The notes under the pieces: generated by a model
The model's input: the letters and a program-made list of their open reading frames with translations, nothing else
What the model was told of the DNA's origin: nothing
Database searches by the model: none
Assembly: GCA_903852495.1 (NCBI GenBank)
Contig: CAINRC010000001.1
Location: 1-64,000 of the forward strand
From: an uncultured Geobacteraceae bacterium
GTDB lineage: Bacteria; Desulfobacterota; Desulfuromonadia; Geobacterales; Pseudopelobacteraceae
Direction: 5' to 3'
Length of the DNA: 64,000 bases
Shown: positions 7,505 through 16,311 of the stretch, piece after piece
Layout of the letters: each line of letters begins with the position of its first letter
Numbering within the stretch: the stretch's first letter is position 1
Position numbers and translations under genes: made by a program

Positions 7505-8326
7505 TTACCCCTTCTTGACTTTAGGTATGAATATCTCATCCGGGTCGAGCACTTCATGAATAATACGCAGCTCTTCACGGGAAGGGGGGAGAGTTTCACC
7601 GTTGACCCGGGATATGTCAAGATCGAACTGACACATATCCCTGATTTCTTCCGGCGTCTTGCCCGGATGACAGGTGTCCAGGTATATTCTGCCGGTGACG
7701 TCATCAAAACGAAATACGCCGGCCGTGCTGATAACTGCCGAGGGGCCGCCGCGATAGGTTGCACCGTACAGCTCACGACGGTGAACGAACTCACCGCCCG
7801 GCCATTTCTTTACCCGCCATCCGGGGCTGGTGATGTAGCTGACATTGGGGGTAAAGCGCCGCTTTTCGTGAACCATGATAAAGACCGTGCGTTTGGCGAA
7901 TGAATTGATGTCCGGGTTGCCGCCGCTACCGGTCAGACGCAGTTCCGGGTTGAGATAATCGCCGATGCAGGTTGTATTGACATTGCCGTATTCATCCACC
8001 TCAGCACCGCCCAGAAAACCGAGATCGACGTATCCGCGCTGGGCGATACTAAAGGCATCATACAGCCCTGATGAGCGGGATGCGCCCATCTCACAGCGGG
8101 CATCGCCAACTGAGGTCGGTATTTCGGGAGGACGGCCGTCAAGGGTACCGGCCTCGAAAATCAGCTTGAGGAGAGGGGCGTGAGTCTTTTGCGCCAGGAG
8201 GATCGCCACCATCGGCAGACCGGTACCGGCGAAAACCACTTCATTATCCTGCACTTCACGTGCAGCGGCACAGCACATCAAGTCGGCAAGGCCGTATTCT
8301 TCAGGAGTCGCGTATTCAGTAGTCAT
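7505..8326 (-). CDS. Class I CoA-transferase, beta subunit (glutaconate CoA-transferase GctB-like)
   Basis: A 273-residue subunit of the GctAB/IpdAB family. FEAG near residue 58 offers the glutamate that forms the glutamyl-CoA thioester in class I transferases. Further family segments are GGAEVDEYGNVN and HPGKTPEEIRD. With the A subunit immediately upstream it should move CoA between carboxylic acids, or act as an IpdAB-like ring/diketone hydrolase. Position in a beta-oxidation operon suggests activation of a short or branched carboxylate. The A stop and B start are 2 bp apart, so translation is probably coupled. Confidence 0.85.
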   Translation of the reverse strand: MTTEYATPEEYGLADLMCCAAAREVQDNEVVFAGTGLPMVAILLAQKTHAPLLKLIFEAGTLDGRPPEIPTSVGDARCEMGASRSSGLYDAFSIAQRGYVDLGFLGGAEVDEYGNVNTTCIGDYLNPELRLTGSGGNPDINSFAKRTVFIMVHEKRRFTPNVSYITSPGWRVKKWPGGEFVHRRELYGATYRGGPSAVISTAGVFRFDDVTGRIYLDTCHPGKTPEEIRDMCQFDLDISRVNGETLPPSREELRIIHEVLDPDEIFIPKVKKG

Positions 8327-8328
8327 CG

Positions 8329-9297
8329 TTACTTACCCCCCTTCTTCTCACGAACACTGTAATTGAGCGCTGTATTGGCCCGAAGCTTCAGCATGCGCGG
8401 CCACCCCAGTTTTTCCAGGTAGCTCATATGATCCTGCCCATGAATCCATTCCCTGGCAAAATCATCGAATCCCTCCTGGGTACGGGTACGACCATAGAAA
8501 TCCTTGAGGAACGGTCCGTCCACATCATACCGCCCGAACATACCGGTTGGATGCGCACCGAACGGGCACTCCAGAATGTGATCCACTTCAAAGCTGACGA
8601 TATTGTTCTGGTCGGCATTGCGGCGCAGATACTCTTCAGGAACGATCTCTTCGGCCATGACGATGGTGATATCGGCAGCACGCGCCACCTCCGGATCGGA
8701 GTAATACTGGCCGTTAATCCGGACGGTTCCCTCTTCACCAACCTGCTGAACGCACATGACCGCAATATCGACCTTGGCCGGCGGGATCAGTACCTGGGGG
8801 CCGGCGCCGAAGAATGGATCCTCGGTAAACTGGTATTTATGCTTGGGAATGCGTACGCCGTCCCGGAGGCCGGCACGACCGAGCATATCGTATTCCGGGT
8901 TGCGAAGATCAGTGCCCAGCGACGTCTGGGTAACCCCATAGGCTGCCCCACAGGCCGCAGCCGCAAAGCGGAACATCATTTCGGCATGGGTATAGTCTTC
9001 GACGATGAGCTGCTTTTCGGCCACCTTACGGGACAGGTTGGCACCGTACTTACCGTATAGCTCATGGCCGATCCAGCATGATTCCCAGATATCGACGCAC
9101 CCCGCCCCGATGAGGAATTCAGAGTGGGATCCCCCCTGAACTTCGATCAGGTGCAGATTTTTTCGATGCTGCCGAATCAGCTCATACACAATTGCCATGG
9201 GACGACGCCAGATGGTGAACCCGGAAAAGGTGAGACGAGAGCCGTCCTTGATGATCTCGGCGGCTTGCTGCAGGGTAATTCGTTTGTTGATGCTCAT
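8329..9297 (-). CDS. Class I CoA-transferase, alpha subunit (GctA-like)
   Basis: A 322-residue partner of the beta subunit. The N-terminal part has the CoA-transferase fold with SGFTIWRRPMAIVYELIR, LIEVQGG and GAGCVDIWESCWIGHE. Later come QVGEEGTVRINGQYYSDPEVARAAD and the C-terminal IHGQDHMSYLEKLG typical of this family. Glutaconate CoA-transferase and the actinobacterial steroid-ring hydrolase IpdAB share this layout, so the exact reaction is open. It lies 13 bp after the acyl-CoA dehydrogenase gene and its ATG has a GGAGG-type site upstream. Confidence 0.85.
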   Translation of the reverse strand: MSINKRITLQQAAEIIKDGSRLTFSGFTIWRRPMAIVYELIRQHRKNLHLIEVQGGSHSEFLIGAGCVDIWESCWIGHELYGKYGANLSRKVAEKQLIVEDYTHAEMMFRFAAAACGAAYGVTQTSLGTDLRNPEYDMLGRAGLRDGVRIPKHKYQFTEDPFFGAGPQVLIPPAKVDIAVMCVQQVGEEGTVRINGQYYSDPEVARAADITIVMAEEIVPEEYLRRNADQNNIVSFEVDHILECPFGAHPTGMFGRYDVDGPFLKDFYGRTRTQEGFDDFAREWIHGQDHMSYLEKLGWPRMLKLRANTALNYSVREKKGGK

Positions 9298-9310
9298 GCC
9301 TGCCTCCTTG

Positions 9311-10468
9311 TCAGCTGAAATTTCTCAGAATTTCACGCGATATGATTAAACGCTGGATTTCACTGGTTCCTTCGTAAATAGCGGTAATCCTGACATCACG
9401 GGTGAATCGCTCGATCGGGTAATCCTGGGTATAGCCATAGCCGCCCAGCATCTGCATCGCACTGTAGCAGGCACGGTTAGCCGACTCCGTGGCAAACAGC
9501 TTGGCCATGGAGGCTTCCTTGGCAAAGCTCTTGCCGTTTTCCTTGCGCCACGCGGCACTCATCAGCAGCAGCCGCGCCGCTTCGAGCTCGGTATAGCCAT
9601 CGGCCACCATCCACTGCAGCGCCTGAAAGTTGCTTATTTTCTGGCCGAACTGGGTCCGCTCGGTTGAGTATTTTGTGGCATGATCCATGGCAGCCAGGCC
9701 GAGACCGAGGGCAAGAGAGCCGATACCGATGCGTCCGCCGGTCAATTCAGCCACTGCAATACGGAAGCCGTCGTTCAGCTTGCCCATCATGGCGCTGGCC
9801 GGTACCCGGCAGTTGTCAAAGATCAACTCATTCGTGGCAGAAGCGTGCTGCCCCATTTTCTTTTCTTCCTTGCCGATGATCAGGCCGGGAGTTCCGCCTT
9901 CAATCAAAAAGCAGCTGATCCCCTTCCCTTTCGGTGCATCCTTGTCGGTTACCGCCCAGACAACGAACACACCGGCATACGGCGCACTGGTGATAAAAAT
10001 CTTGGAGCCGTTAAGAACGTAGAAATCGCCGTCCCTCACCGCCTGCGTGCTCATACCGGAGGGGTCGGAACCGGCACCCGGTTCGGTCAGGCCAAAACCG
10101 CCGGCGGCATACTCACCGGAACATATTTTCGGGATGTACGCCATCTTCTGCTCTTCGTTTCCCACCGCCTGAATGACTTCACAGACCATGTTATTCACCG
10201 AAACAGTCACTGCGGTCGAGGCACAGGCGCGGGCAATCTCGGTGATGGCAAGACTGAAGGCGATAACACCGGCCTCGGAGCCACCGTACTCTCCCTTGAC
10301 GTTCAACCCCATAAAACCGAGTTCCGCAAGTTTTTTAAGGTTTGCCATCAGCGGGGCCCGGTCATCCCCCTGGTCAAGTTCCGCCGCCACCGGTTCCAGT
10401 TCAGCCTTGGCAAAATCACGGGCGGTATCCTGAATCAACTTCTGCTCTTCGGTAAGATCAAGAAACAT
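9311..10468 (-). CDS. Acyl-CoA dehydrogenase (first copy)
   Basis: A 385-residue FAD flavoenzyme of the short-chain/branched-chain acyl-CoA dehydrogenase type. GFGLTEPGAGSD is the flavin/substrate loop, RTQFGQKISNFQALQ the central helix region, MLGGYGYTQDYPIERFTRD the FAD-binding end, and IYEGTSEIQ carries the candidate catalytic base Glu366. It oxidises acyl-CoA to 2-enoyl-CoA, passing electrons to EtfAB encoded in the same operon. A second dehydrogenase (15149-16288) is present. Co-location of this one with a racemase-like gene and a CoA-transferase hints at a 2-methyl-branched substrate. Confidence 0.93.
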   Translation of the reverse strand: MFLDLTEEQKLIQDTARDFAKAELEPVAAELDQGDDRAPLMANLKKLAELGFMGLNVKGEYGGSEAGVIAFSLAITEIARACASTAVTVSVNNMVCEVIQAVGNEEQKMAYIPKICSGEYAAGGFGLTEPGAGSDPSGMSTQAVRDGDFYVLNGSKIFITSAPYAGVFVVWAVTDKDAPKGKGISCFLIEGGTPGLIIGKEEKKMGQHASATNELIFDNCRVPASAMMGKLNDGFRIAVAELTGGRIGIGSLALGLGLAAMDHATKYSTERTQFGQKISNFQALQWMVADGYTELEAARLLLMSAAWRKENGKSFAKEASMAKLFATESANRACYSAMQMLGGYGYTQDYPIERFTRDVRITAIYEGTSEIQRLIISREILRNFS

Positions 10469-10507
10469 TCGAACCTCCTGATTGTTAGTACAGCTCTGCG
10501 AGATAAC

Positions 10508-11335
10508 TTACCTGTTCTGCACCGCTTCAATCGGCACATCATGCTGACAGCCCCACTCCTGCCAATAAGCTGAACTGTGGGCGGCAAAAGCCGAACGATA
10601 GCCATCATGTGTTGAAATGACGAGAGCATCCTCCAGCCGTTTTTTGAAATGCGGTTCAAGTGCCGCTACCGCAACCCAGCCGTCAGCGCTTGCGTAGATG
10701 TTGTATTCGGGGATTCCGCCGCCAAGTAACGCACCGGGTGCCGTACAGCCGTAGCGGAGCGGCTCCGCAATAAAGGCAGCCGCTTCGGACAGGGCAACCT
10801 CTGCATAGCCGGCAGCTCCGCCGCGATCACGCTGCAGCAGCAGCGCCAGGGCAGAAGAAACCGTCATCTCCGCACCCGCCATATCGGCCATCAGGGTGCG
10901 CGGCATATGGGGTGGCGTCAGAAGACCGAGCGAAGCCTGATAGGTAAGGTCGTGACCCGCCTCGTTTTCACGGGGGGCGGGATAACCGACGATGGCGACC
11001 TGACAAAGGCGGGGGAATTTCTGCTGCAGCGAGGGCCAGTCAAGGCCGAGACGCTCCATCGCGGCAGGGCGGCTGGCGCTGATAAGCAGATCGGCACTCC
11101 CGAGCAGGCGGTCAAGTTCCTCCCGCCCCGTAGCCGATTTCAGGTCGAGCCTGACCAGCGTATGCCCTTCTGCCATGTCCCGGTACCAGCCTGCGTGATA
11201 CTGCTCCATCGGGTCGCCGGACGGCGCTTCAACTTTCACAACCTCCGCACCCATGCGGCTCAGGCGCTGAGCCGCTGCCGGGCCGGGAAGGTTGACCGCC
11301 AGATTGACTATTTTGACTCCGACCAATGGCCTCAT
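10508..11335 (-). CDS. CaiB/BaiF family protein, alpha-methylacyl-CoA racemase-like, short
   Basis: A 275-residue member of the class III CoA-transferase/racemase family. His128 in AGHDLTYQ and Asp151 in MADMAGAE match the catalytic pair of alpha-methylacyl-CoA racemase rather than the transferase aspartate motif. Racemase would convert (R)- to (S)-2-methylacyl-CoA so that an acyl-CoA dehydrogenase can act. The protein is about 80-100 residues shorter than usual; the C-terminal return segment of the interlocked dimer seems missing. The stop is followed by a new gene after a normal gap. The start overlaps etfA by 4 bp. Confidence 0.75.
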   Translation of the reverse strand: MRPLVGVKIVNLAVNLPGPAAAQRLSRMGAEVVKVEAPSGDPMEQYHAGWYRDMAEGHTLVRLDLKSATGREELDRLLGSADLLISASRPAAMERLGLDWPSLQQKFPRLCQVAIVGYPAPRENEAGHDLTYQASLGLLTPPHMPRTLMADMAGAEMTVSSALALLLQRDRGGAAGYAEVALSEAAAFIAEPLRYGCTAPGALLGGGIPEYNIYASADGWVAVAALEPHFKKRLEDALVISTHDGYRSAFAAHSSAYWQEWGCQHDVPIEAVQNR

Positions 11336-12243
11336 CTTGCAACTTTTGCCGTCAGGGCCGGTACAAACTGCATAACGTCAGCCACGACCAGAACATCGGC
11401 AATCTCCCCGATCGGAGCGTCCTTGTCCTTGTTGATGGCAATGATGAAATCAGATTTTTTCATTCCGGCCAGATGCTGAATGGCTCCGGAAATCCCACAG
11501 GCCACATACAACTTCGGCGAGACCGTCTGACCGGTGGTGCCGACCTGGTGACTATGCTCCACCCAACCGGCATCAACCACCGGGCGGCTGGCGCCCAGCT
11601 CTCCGCCAAGGGCTTTGGCCAGAGCCAGAATGACCGGGACATTATCCTTTTTACCGATACCCCGTCCGGCAGAAACGATAATTTCCGCTTTGCCCAGATC
11701 AACATCCTTCTTCTCAGCCGCTTCATAGCCGACAAATTCCAGAGATCCGCCACCGGCAGCGGTAATTTTCTGGACCGCCGGTGAACCGCCCGGCTGCAGA
11801 ACCGGGTAAGCGCCTGCCTGAATCGTTAGCACCCCCCGCCCTGAAGCGGGCTTGACTGTACGACGCATCTTGGCGTTACAGCAGCCGACCTCAAAGCCAC
11901 CGTCCACAAGGCCAACAATTTCTGATACCTGTGCGACCTTGAGAGATGCCGCAACCCGTGGCGCCAGATCCCAGCCGTAGGAGGAATGGACAAACACGAT
12001 GTAGTCCGGGTTTTCCTTCTGCACGGCTTCAAGAATCAGCTGTTTGTGCAGATCGGGGGAATATTCACCACAAACGGACGCATCGGCCAGATACAGTGTC
12101 CCACCGTATGCGGGAAGCTGCGCATCACTCCCCACCAGCAGCATGGCGGTATCGGCACCCAACTGTGCAGCAAAGCCGAACAGTTCATAGGTGGAATCAA
12201 GCAGTTTTCCTTCGCGGTATTCGCCTATCAAAAGTGTTTTCAT
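11332..12243 (-). CDS. etfA: Electron transfer flavoprotein, alpha subunit
   Basis: A 303-residue EtfA. The C-terminal FAD domain is evident: SAGRGIGKKDN, ASRPVVDAGW, QVGTTGQTVSPKLYVACGISGAIQHLAGM and INKDKDAPIGEIADVLVVAD. The protein accepts electrons from acyl-CoA dehydrogenases and donates them to the membrane oxidoreductase encoded just upstream. The order is etfB-etfA with a 9-bp gap. No ferredoxin domain is fused, and a simple (non-bifurcating) Etf is likely given the quinone oxidoreductase partner, though bifurcation cannot be excluded by eye. Confidence 0.95.
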   Translation of the reverse strand: MKTLLIGEYREGKLLDSTYELFGFAAQLGADTAMLLVGSDAQLPAYGGTLYLADASVCGEYSPDLHKQLILEAVQKENPDYIVFVHSSYGWDLAPRVAASLKVAQVSEIVGLVDGGFEVGCCNAKMRRTVKPASGRGVLTIQAGAYPVLQPGGSPAVQKITAAGGGSLEFVGYEAAEKKDVDLGKAEIIVSAGRGIGKKDNVPVILALAKALGGELGASRPVVDAGWVEHSHQVGTTGQTVSPKLYVACGISGAIQHLAGMKKSDFIIAINKDKDAPIGEIADVLVVADVMQFVPALTAKVAR

Positions 12244-12252
12244 GGACGTCTC

Positions 12253-13029
12253 CTATCTCAGTACCGCAGTTTTGTCTTTGAGGATCGCAATAACCTTGTC
12301 CACCAGTTCTCCCACATCGCCTTCCAGCACGATCCCGCCCCCTTTTTTTGCCGGAGGGTGGAAGCTGGTCGTGGTTGCCAGCAAGTCAGCCGTGAGCAGA
12401 TCGGCCACCGGAATTGCGGTAATCTCTTTTCTCTTGGCCTTCATGATGTTCGGAAGGGTCGGATAACGCGGCACATTGAGCCCCAACTGACAGGTAACCA
12501 GAGCCGGGGTTTTCAGCTTGACAACCCCCTTGATGCCCCCTTCCAGTTCGCGCTTGGCGGTAACCGTGCCGTCGGCGTAGTCAAAACCGACAATGGTGGT
12601 GGTGCAGGCAAACCCGAGCTGTTCGGCCACCGTGACGCCCACCTGCGCAGAGCCGCGATCCTGAGACTGCATACCGGTGAAGATGAGGTCGAAGTTTTTG
12701 CCCTGTACATAGGTGGAGATGATGGAGGCGATCTGCCACGGGTCTTTGGCGGAAACGGCTGTGTCCTGAATATGGACGGCGTTGTCGCAGCCCATGGCCA
12801 GAGCCTTCTTGATCGCTTCAACAACACGGTCAGGTCCGATTGAAAGCACGGTAAGCTCAGTGCCCTCACCCAGCTTTTCCCGCAGCTGAACAGCCTGCTC
12901 AACCGCATACTCGTCATACTCGTTCATGCGGAAGGCCAGATCTGTTTCGTTGTACCAGACTCCGGCAGCGTCAGGCTTGAAACGGGATTCCAGGTCAGGG
13001 ACCTGTTTGATGCAGACAAGCAGTTTCAT
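12253..13029 (-). CDS. etfB: Electron transfer flavoprotein, beta subunit
   Basis: A 258-residue EtfB beginning MKLLVCIKQVPD, with NEYDEYAVEQAVQLRE, IFTGMQSQDRGSAQVG and VTCQLGLNVPRYPTLPNIMKAK, the conserved AMP/FAD-binding and recognition-loop regions. The ATG at 13027-13029 follows GGAGG. It forms a heterodimer with EtfA and lies between the membrane oxidoreductase gene and etfA in the same operon. Confidence 0.95.
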   Translation of the reverse strand: MKLLVCIKQVPDLESRFKPDAAGVWYNETDLAFRMNEYDEYAVEQAVQLREKLGEGTELTVLSIGPDRVVEAIKKALAMGCDNAVHIQDTAVSAKDPWQIASIISTYVQGKNFDLIFTGMQSQDRGSAQVGVTVAEQLGFACTTTIVGFDYADGTVTAKRELEGGIKGVVKLKTPALVTCQLGLNVPRYPTLPNIMKAKRKEITAIPVADLLTADLLATTTSFHPPAKKGGGIVLEGDVGELVDKVIAILKDKTAVLR

Positions 13030-13112
13030 GGTTACCTCCAATAATTAATTCTGAAAATGTTTCAAAAAAAACGCGGGAACAGACCATTCATAAAGATGAT
13101 TCAGCTAAAACA

Positions 13113-15104
13113 TCATTGGGTTACAGCTATCCGCTCAGCCACGATCTCGGCCAGGTCTCTCACCCGCAGTACCTCTTCCGCACCGCCGGTTTTGATACCG
13201 TCCTCGAACATGGTGAGGCAGAAGGGGCAGTTGGATACCAGCAGCGGCGCGCCGGTTTCGGTGGCCATCCTGATTCTGGCTTCGCTGATTTTGCTCCCCA
13301 TCTTCTCTTCCGCCATGATCCGGCCGCCGCCGGCACTGCAGCAGAAACTGTCGTAGCGGCTCTTGTCCATTTCAGTAATGGACCCACCGGCCCGGCTGAG
13401 TATCGCCCTCGGCTGTTCGATAATATCCATGTAACGACCGAGGTAGCAGGAATCGTGATAGGTGAAGTTGAACGGTTCCGGAGTGAGCGTGAGTTTCTCC
13501 GAGTTCAGCAGGGTGTTGATGTAGGTGCTGTAGTGCTCCACCGGGATATCCAGACCAAGGTCTTTGTAATCGCGGGCCAGGGTGTTGAAGCAGTGCGGAC
13601 AGGTGGTAACGATCTTTTTGACGTTGTAGGCCTTGATGACTTCAATATTTTCCGCAGCGGTCATCTGGTACAGGTACTCATTGCCCAGCTTTCTGACCGG
13701 TTCGCCGCAGCATTTTTCCTCTTTGCCCAGGATGCCGACTTTTACACCGGCGGCTGCGCAGACTTTGATGAAGTTTCTGGCCACCGCCTGGTTGCGTTTG
13801 TCGAAAGAGGCATAACAGCCGACGAAATAAAGGATGTCCACGTCGGAGTCCTGCTCCATGACTGTCAGCGGCAATCCATCAGACCAGTCACCCCGGGCCG
13901 CATAGGCGAGGCCGAAGGGGTTGCCGTTCACTTCTATATTGCTGACTGCGGTGCGTACCTCGTCACCGGGGAACGCTCCCTCCATAAGAGTCAGGTTGCG
14001 TCTCATTTCGAGGATTTTATTGACATGCTCGATGTTGGCCGGACAGACATCCTGACAGGCGCGGCAGGTAGTGCAGGACCAGAGGGCATCCTGGCTGACG
14101 GTTTCAACCAGGCTCCCTGCCGGATTACTCTCCGCCAGTTCACCGATCTGCTTGACGATTTTCATCGGCGAGAGCGGCTTGTCGGTTGTGTGGGCAGGGC
14201 AGCGGTCCTGACAGCGCTTGCATGAGGTGCAGGCGTCGGCATCAAAGATGTCTTTCCAACTCAGGTCGCTGATCGTGGCGGCACCGAACTGAACTGCCGA
14301 TTCATCTTCAAGGTTGATGGTGGCAATGCTCCCCTTCGCTTCAAAAGGGGCCAGAAATGCGTTGGCACTGGTGGTGAAAATGTGCCGCAGCTTGGTGTAG
14401 GGGATAGCACAGAAGAAGCCGAGTACCAGAACGAAGTGCAGCCACCAGAGGATTTTGTGGGTGACCAGCAGTGCGTCCGGTGTGAGCGCTGTGAAGAGTT
14501 GACCCGCCAGCAGCCCTCCGGGAGAGAACAGTGCCAGGGCCGGGTTCTGCTGCAGTTCGGTGGCGGCCATGCGGGCCCCTTCAATGAGGAACCCGGTGAT
14601 CAGGATCGCAAACAGCAGCTGCAGGACGATGTAGTCATCCTTGACGATCTCCAGCCCCTTCGGCTGGATGACAAATCTGCGGATGAAGAACCCTGCCAGC
14701 ATCAGAAGGGCAAGAATACCGGCCAGATCCAGAACCAGAGAGAACGCTTTATAAAACTCTCCGGACAGGAGGTTCACCTGCAGCAGCGGGGTGAAAAAAT
14801 CCGCCTGGATCATGACCAGCATGGTGCCGGCAAACAGAAGCAGGAAACTCCAGAAAAACAGGGAATGAAACAGGCCGCCGTCCGTAACGCGGTAGATCTT
14901 CACCTGGCTGAACACTTCGGTAATCATGCGCTTGACCCGCTCGTCATACCGGTCGAAACGATCAAGTGGCTTGCCCTGACGCCAGATCGGCAGACGCTGC
15001 CGGAAACCCCAGAGCATGACGCCCACTGCGGCAAAAGCCAGTATGTACATCGGGATAACGACACCGTGGCCGATGTTCCAGTATATTTGACGGGTTGCTT
15101 CCAT
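13113..15104 (-). CDS. Membrane-bound Fe-S oxidoreductase, EtfAB:(mena)quinone oxidoreductase (EMO) type
   Basis: A 663-residue protein. An N-terminal membrane part of about five to six helices resembles a nitrate reductase gamma-type b-heme domain. Then come two ferredoxin motifs, CTSCKRCQDRCP and CTTCRACQDVCP, and two CCG-type domains: KCCGEPVRKLG with CPHCFN, and DSFCCSAGGGR with CPFC. Such proteins encoded beside etfBA are known as the link that passes electrons from acyl-CoA dehydrogenation to menaquinone. The ATG at 15102-15104 follows GAGGTG; a GTG three codons earlier is less well placed. Its operon position strongly supports this role. Confidence 0.9.
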   Translation of the reverse strand: MEATRQIYWNIGHGVVIPMYILAFAAVGVMLWGFRQRLPIWRQGKPLDRFDRYDERVKRMITEVFSQVKIYRVTDGGLFHSLFFWSFLLLFAGTMLVMIQADFFTPLLQVNLLSGEFYKAFSLVLDLAGILALLMLAGFFIRRFVIQPKGLEIVKDDYIVLQLLFAILITGFLIEGARMAATELQQNPALALFSPGGLLAGQLFTALTPDALLVTHKILWWLHFVLVLGFFCAIPYTKLRHIFTTSANAFLAPFEAKGSIATINLEDESAVQFGAATISDLSWKDIFDADACTSCKRCQDRCPAHTTDKPLSPMKIVKQIGELAESNPAGSLVETVSQDALWSCTTCRACQDVCPANIEHVNKILEMRRNLTLMEGAFPGDEVRTAVSNIEVNGNPFGLAYAARGDWSDGLPLTVMEQDSDVDILYFVGCYASFDKRNQAVARNFIKVCAAAGVKVGILGKEEKCCGEPVRKLGNEYLYQMTAAENIEVIKAYNVKKIVTTCPHCFNTLARDYKDLGLDIPVEHYSTYINTLLNSEKLTLTPEPFNFTYHDSCYLGRYMDIIEQPRAILSRAGGSITEMDKSRYDSFCCSAGGGRIMAEEKMGSKISEARIRMATETGAPLLVSNCPFCLTMFEDGIKTGGAEEVLRVRDLAEIVAERIAVTQ

Positions 15105-15148
15105 CAGTGACACCTCACGTGACGCATTATTCAGTCAACGCTTCGCTA

Positions 15149-16288
15149 TTACGACAGCAGTAATTTTGAAATAACGACTCGCTGCACTTCGTTGGTTCCT
15201 TCGTAAATTTCGGTGATCTTGGCGTCACGGTACATCCGCTCAACCTCGTAATCCACGATGAAGCCGTAGCCGCCGTGAATCTGGATCGCCTCTTTGGTTA
15301 CAAAAGTTGCGGTTTCAGATGCGTGCATCTTGCACATGGCTGATTCCATGGTGTAGTTTTTCTTGGCATCCTTCAGGCAGGCGGCCCTGTAGGTGAGCAG
15401 TTTGCTGGTCTCGATGCTGGTAAACATATCGGCCAGCTTGAACTGGATGGCCTGGAATTCACTGATCGCCTGACCAAACTGCTTGCGCTCTTTTGAGTAG
15501 GCCAGTGCACGCTCAAACGCACCTTCAGCGATGCCGAGGGCCTGAGAGGCGATGCCGATCCGGCCGCCGTTCAAGGTATCCATGGCAACGTTGAATCCTT
15601 TTCCTTCCTGACCGAGCAGGTTTTCCACCGGAACGCGCAGATTGTCAAAGGCAAAGGCGGTTGTGTAGCTGCCGCGAATACCCATCTTGTTCTCGTTTTT
15701 GAGGATGGTTACGCCGGGAGATTTCAGATCAACAATGAACGCACTGATACCCTTGTGTTTCAGGCTCCGGTCATAGGATGCCAAAAGCACACCGGTGCCA
15801 AGATAGCCACCGTTGGTGATGAAGGTTTTGCTGCCGTTGATGACAAATTCATCCCCTTCTCTTGTGTAGGTCGTGGCGGTCCCCCCCGCATCACTGCCTG
15901 CGTCCGGTTCCGTCAGGAGGAAGCAGCCGATGGTTTCTCCGGTGTTGAGCGCCGGCAGCCATTTTTTCTTCTGCGCTTCGGTTCCGAAGGTGTAAATGGG
16001 GCCGCTGCAGAGGGAAGTATGTGCCGAAATCAGCACCCCGCTGGAACCGCAGGCTTTTGATACCTCTTCAACAACGATGGCGTAGGAAAGCATATCCAGC
16101 CCCGCCCCGCCGTACTCTTCCGGGAGGTAACTGCCGAGAAAGCCCATTTCGCCCATCTTTGTTACCAGTGCATCGGGAATCATGTGCTCTTCGTCGATTT
16201 TCATGGCGATCGGCTTGATTTCCTTCTCGACGAAGTCACGTACCGCAGACTGCAAAACTTTGTGATCCTGGCTCAGTTCGAAATTCAT
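15149..16288 (-). CDS. Acyl-CoA dehydrogenase, butyryl-CoA dehydrogenase-like (second copy)
   Basis: A 379-residue flavoenzyme closest by motif to short-chain acyl-CoA (butyryl-CoA) dehydrogenases. It has CFLLTEPDAGSDAGGT, MGIRGSYTTAFAFDNLRVP, KERKQFGQAISEFQAIQF and QIHGGYGFIVDYEVERMYRD. Glu363 in IYEGTNEVQ is the predicted catalytic base. It would make crotonyl-CoA for the crotonase encoded 23 bp upstream, with Etf as electron acceptor. Confidence 0.93.
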   Translation of the reverse strand: MNFELSQDHKVLQSAVRDFVEKEIKPIAMKIDEEHMIPDALVTKMGEMGFLGSYLPEEYGGAGLDMLSYAIVVEEVSKACGSSGVLISAHTSLCSGPIYTFGTEAQKKKWLPALNTGETIGCFLLTEPDAGSDAGGTATTYTREGDEFVINGSKTFITNGGYLGTGVLLASYDRSLKHKGISAFIVDLKSPGVTILKNENKMGIRGSYTTAFAFDNLRVPVENLLGQEGKGFNVAMDTLNGGRIGIASQALGIAEGAFERALAYSKERKQFGQAISEFQAIQFKLADMFTSIETSKLLTYRAACLKDAKKNYTMESAMCKMHASETATFVTKEAIQIHGGYGFIVDYEVERMYRDAKITEIYEGTNEVQRVVISKLLLS

Positions 16289-16311
16289 TGTTTTCCCCTC
16301 CGGAATGTAAT

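Noticed and set aside
13116-14225. 369-residue open frame on the plus strand
   Set aside because: It lies opposite the Fe-S domains of the EtfAB:quinone oxidoreductase, so it is a shadow frame.
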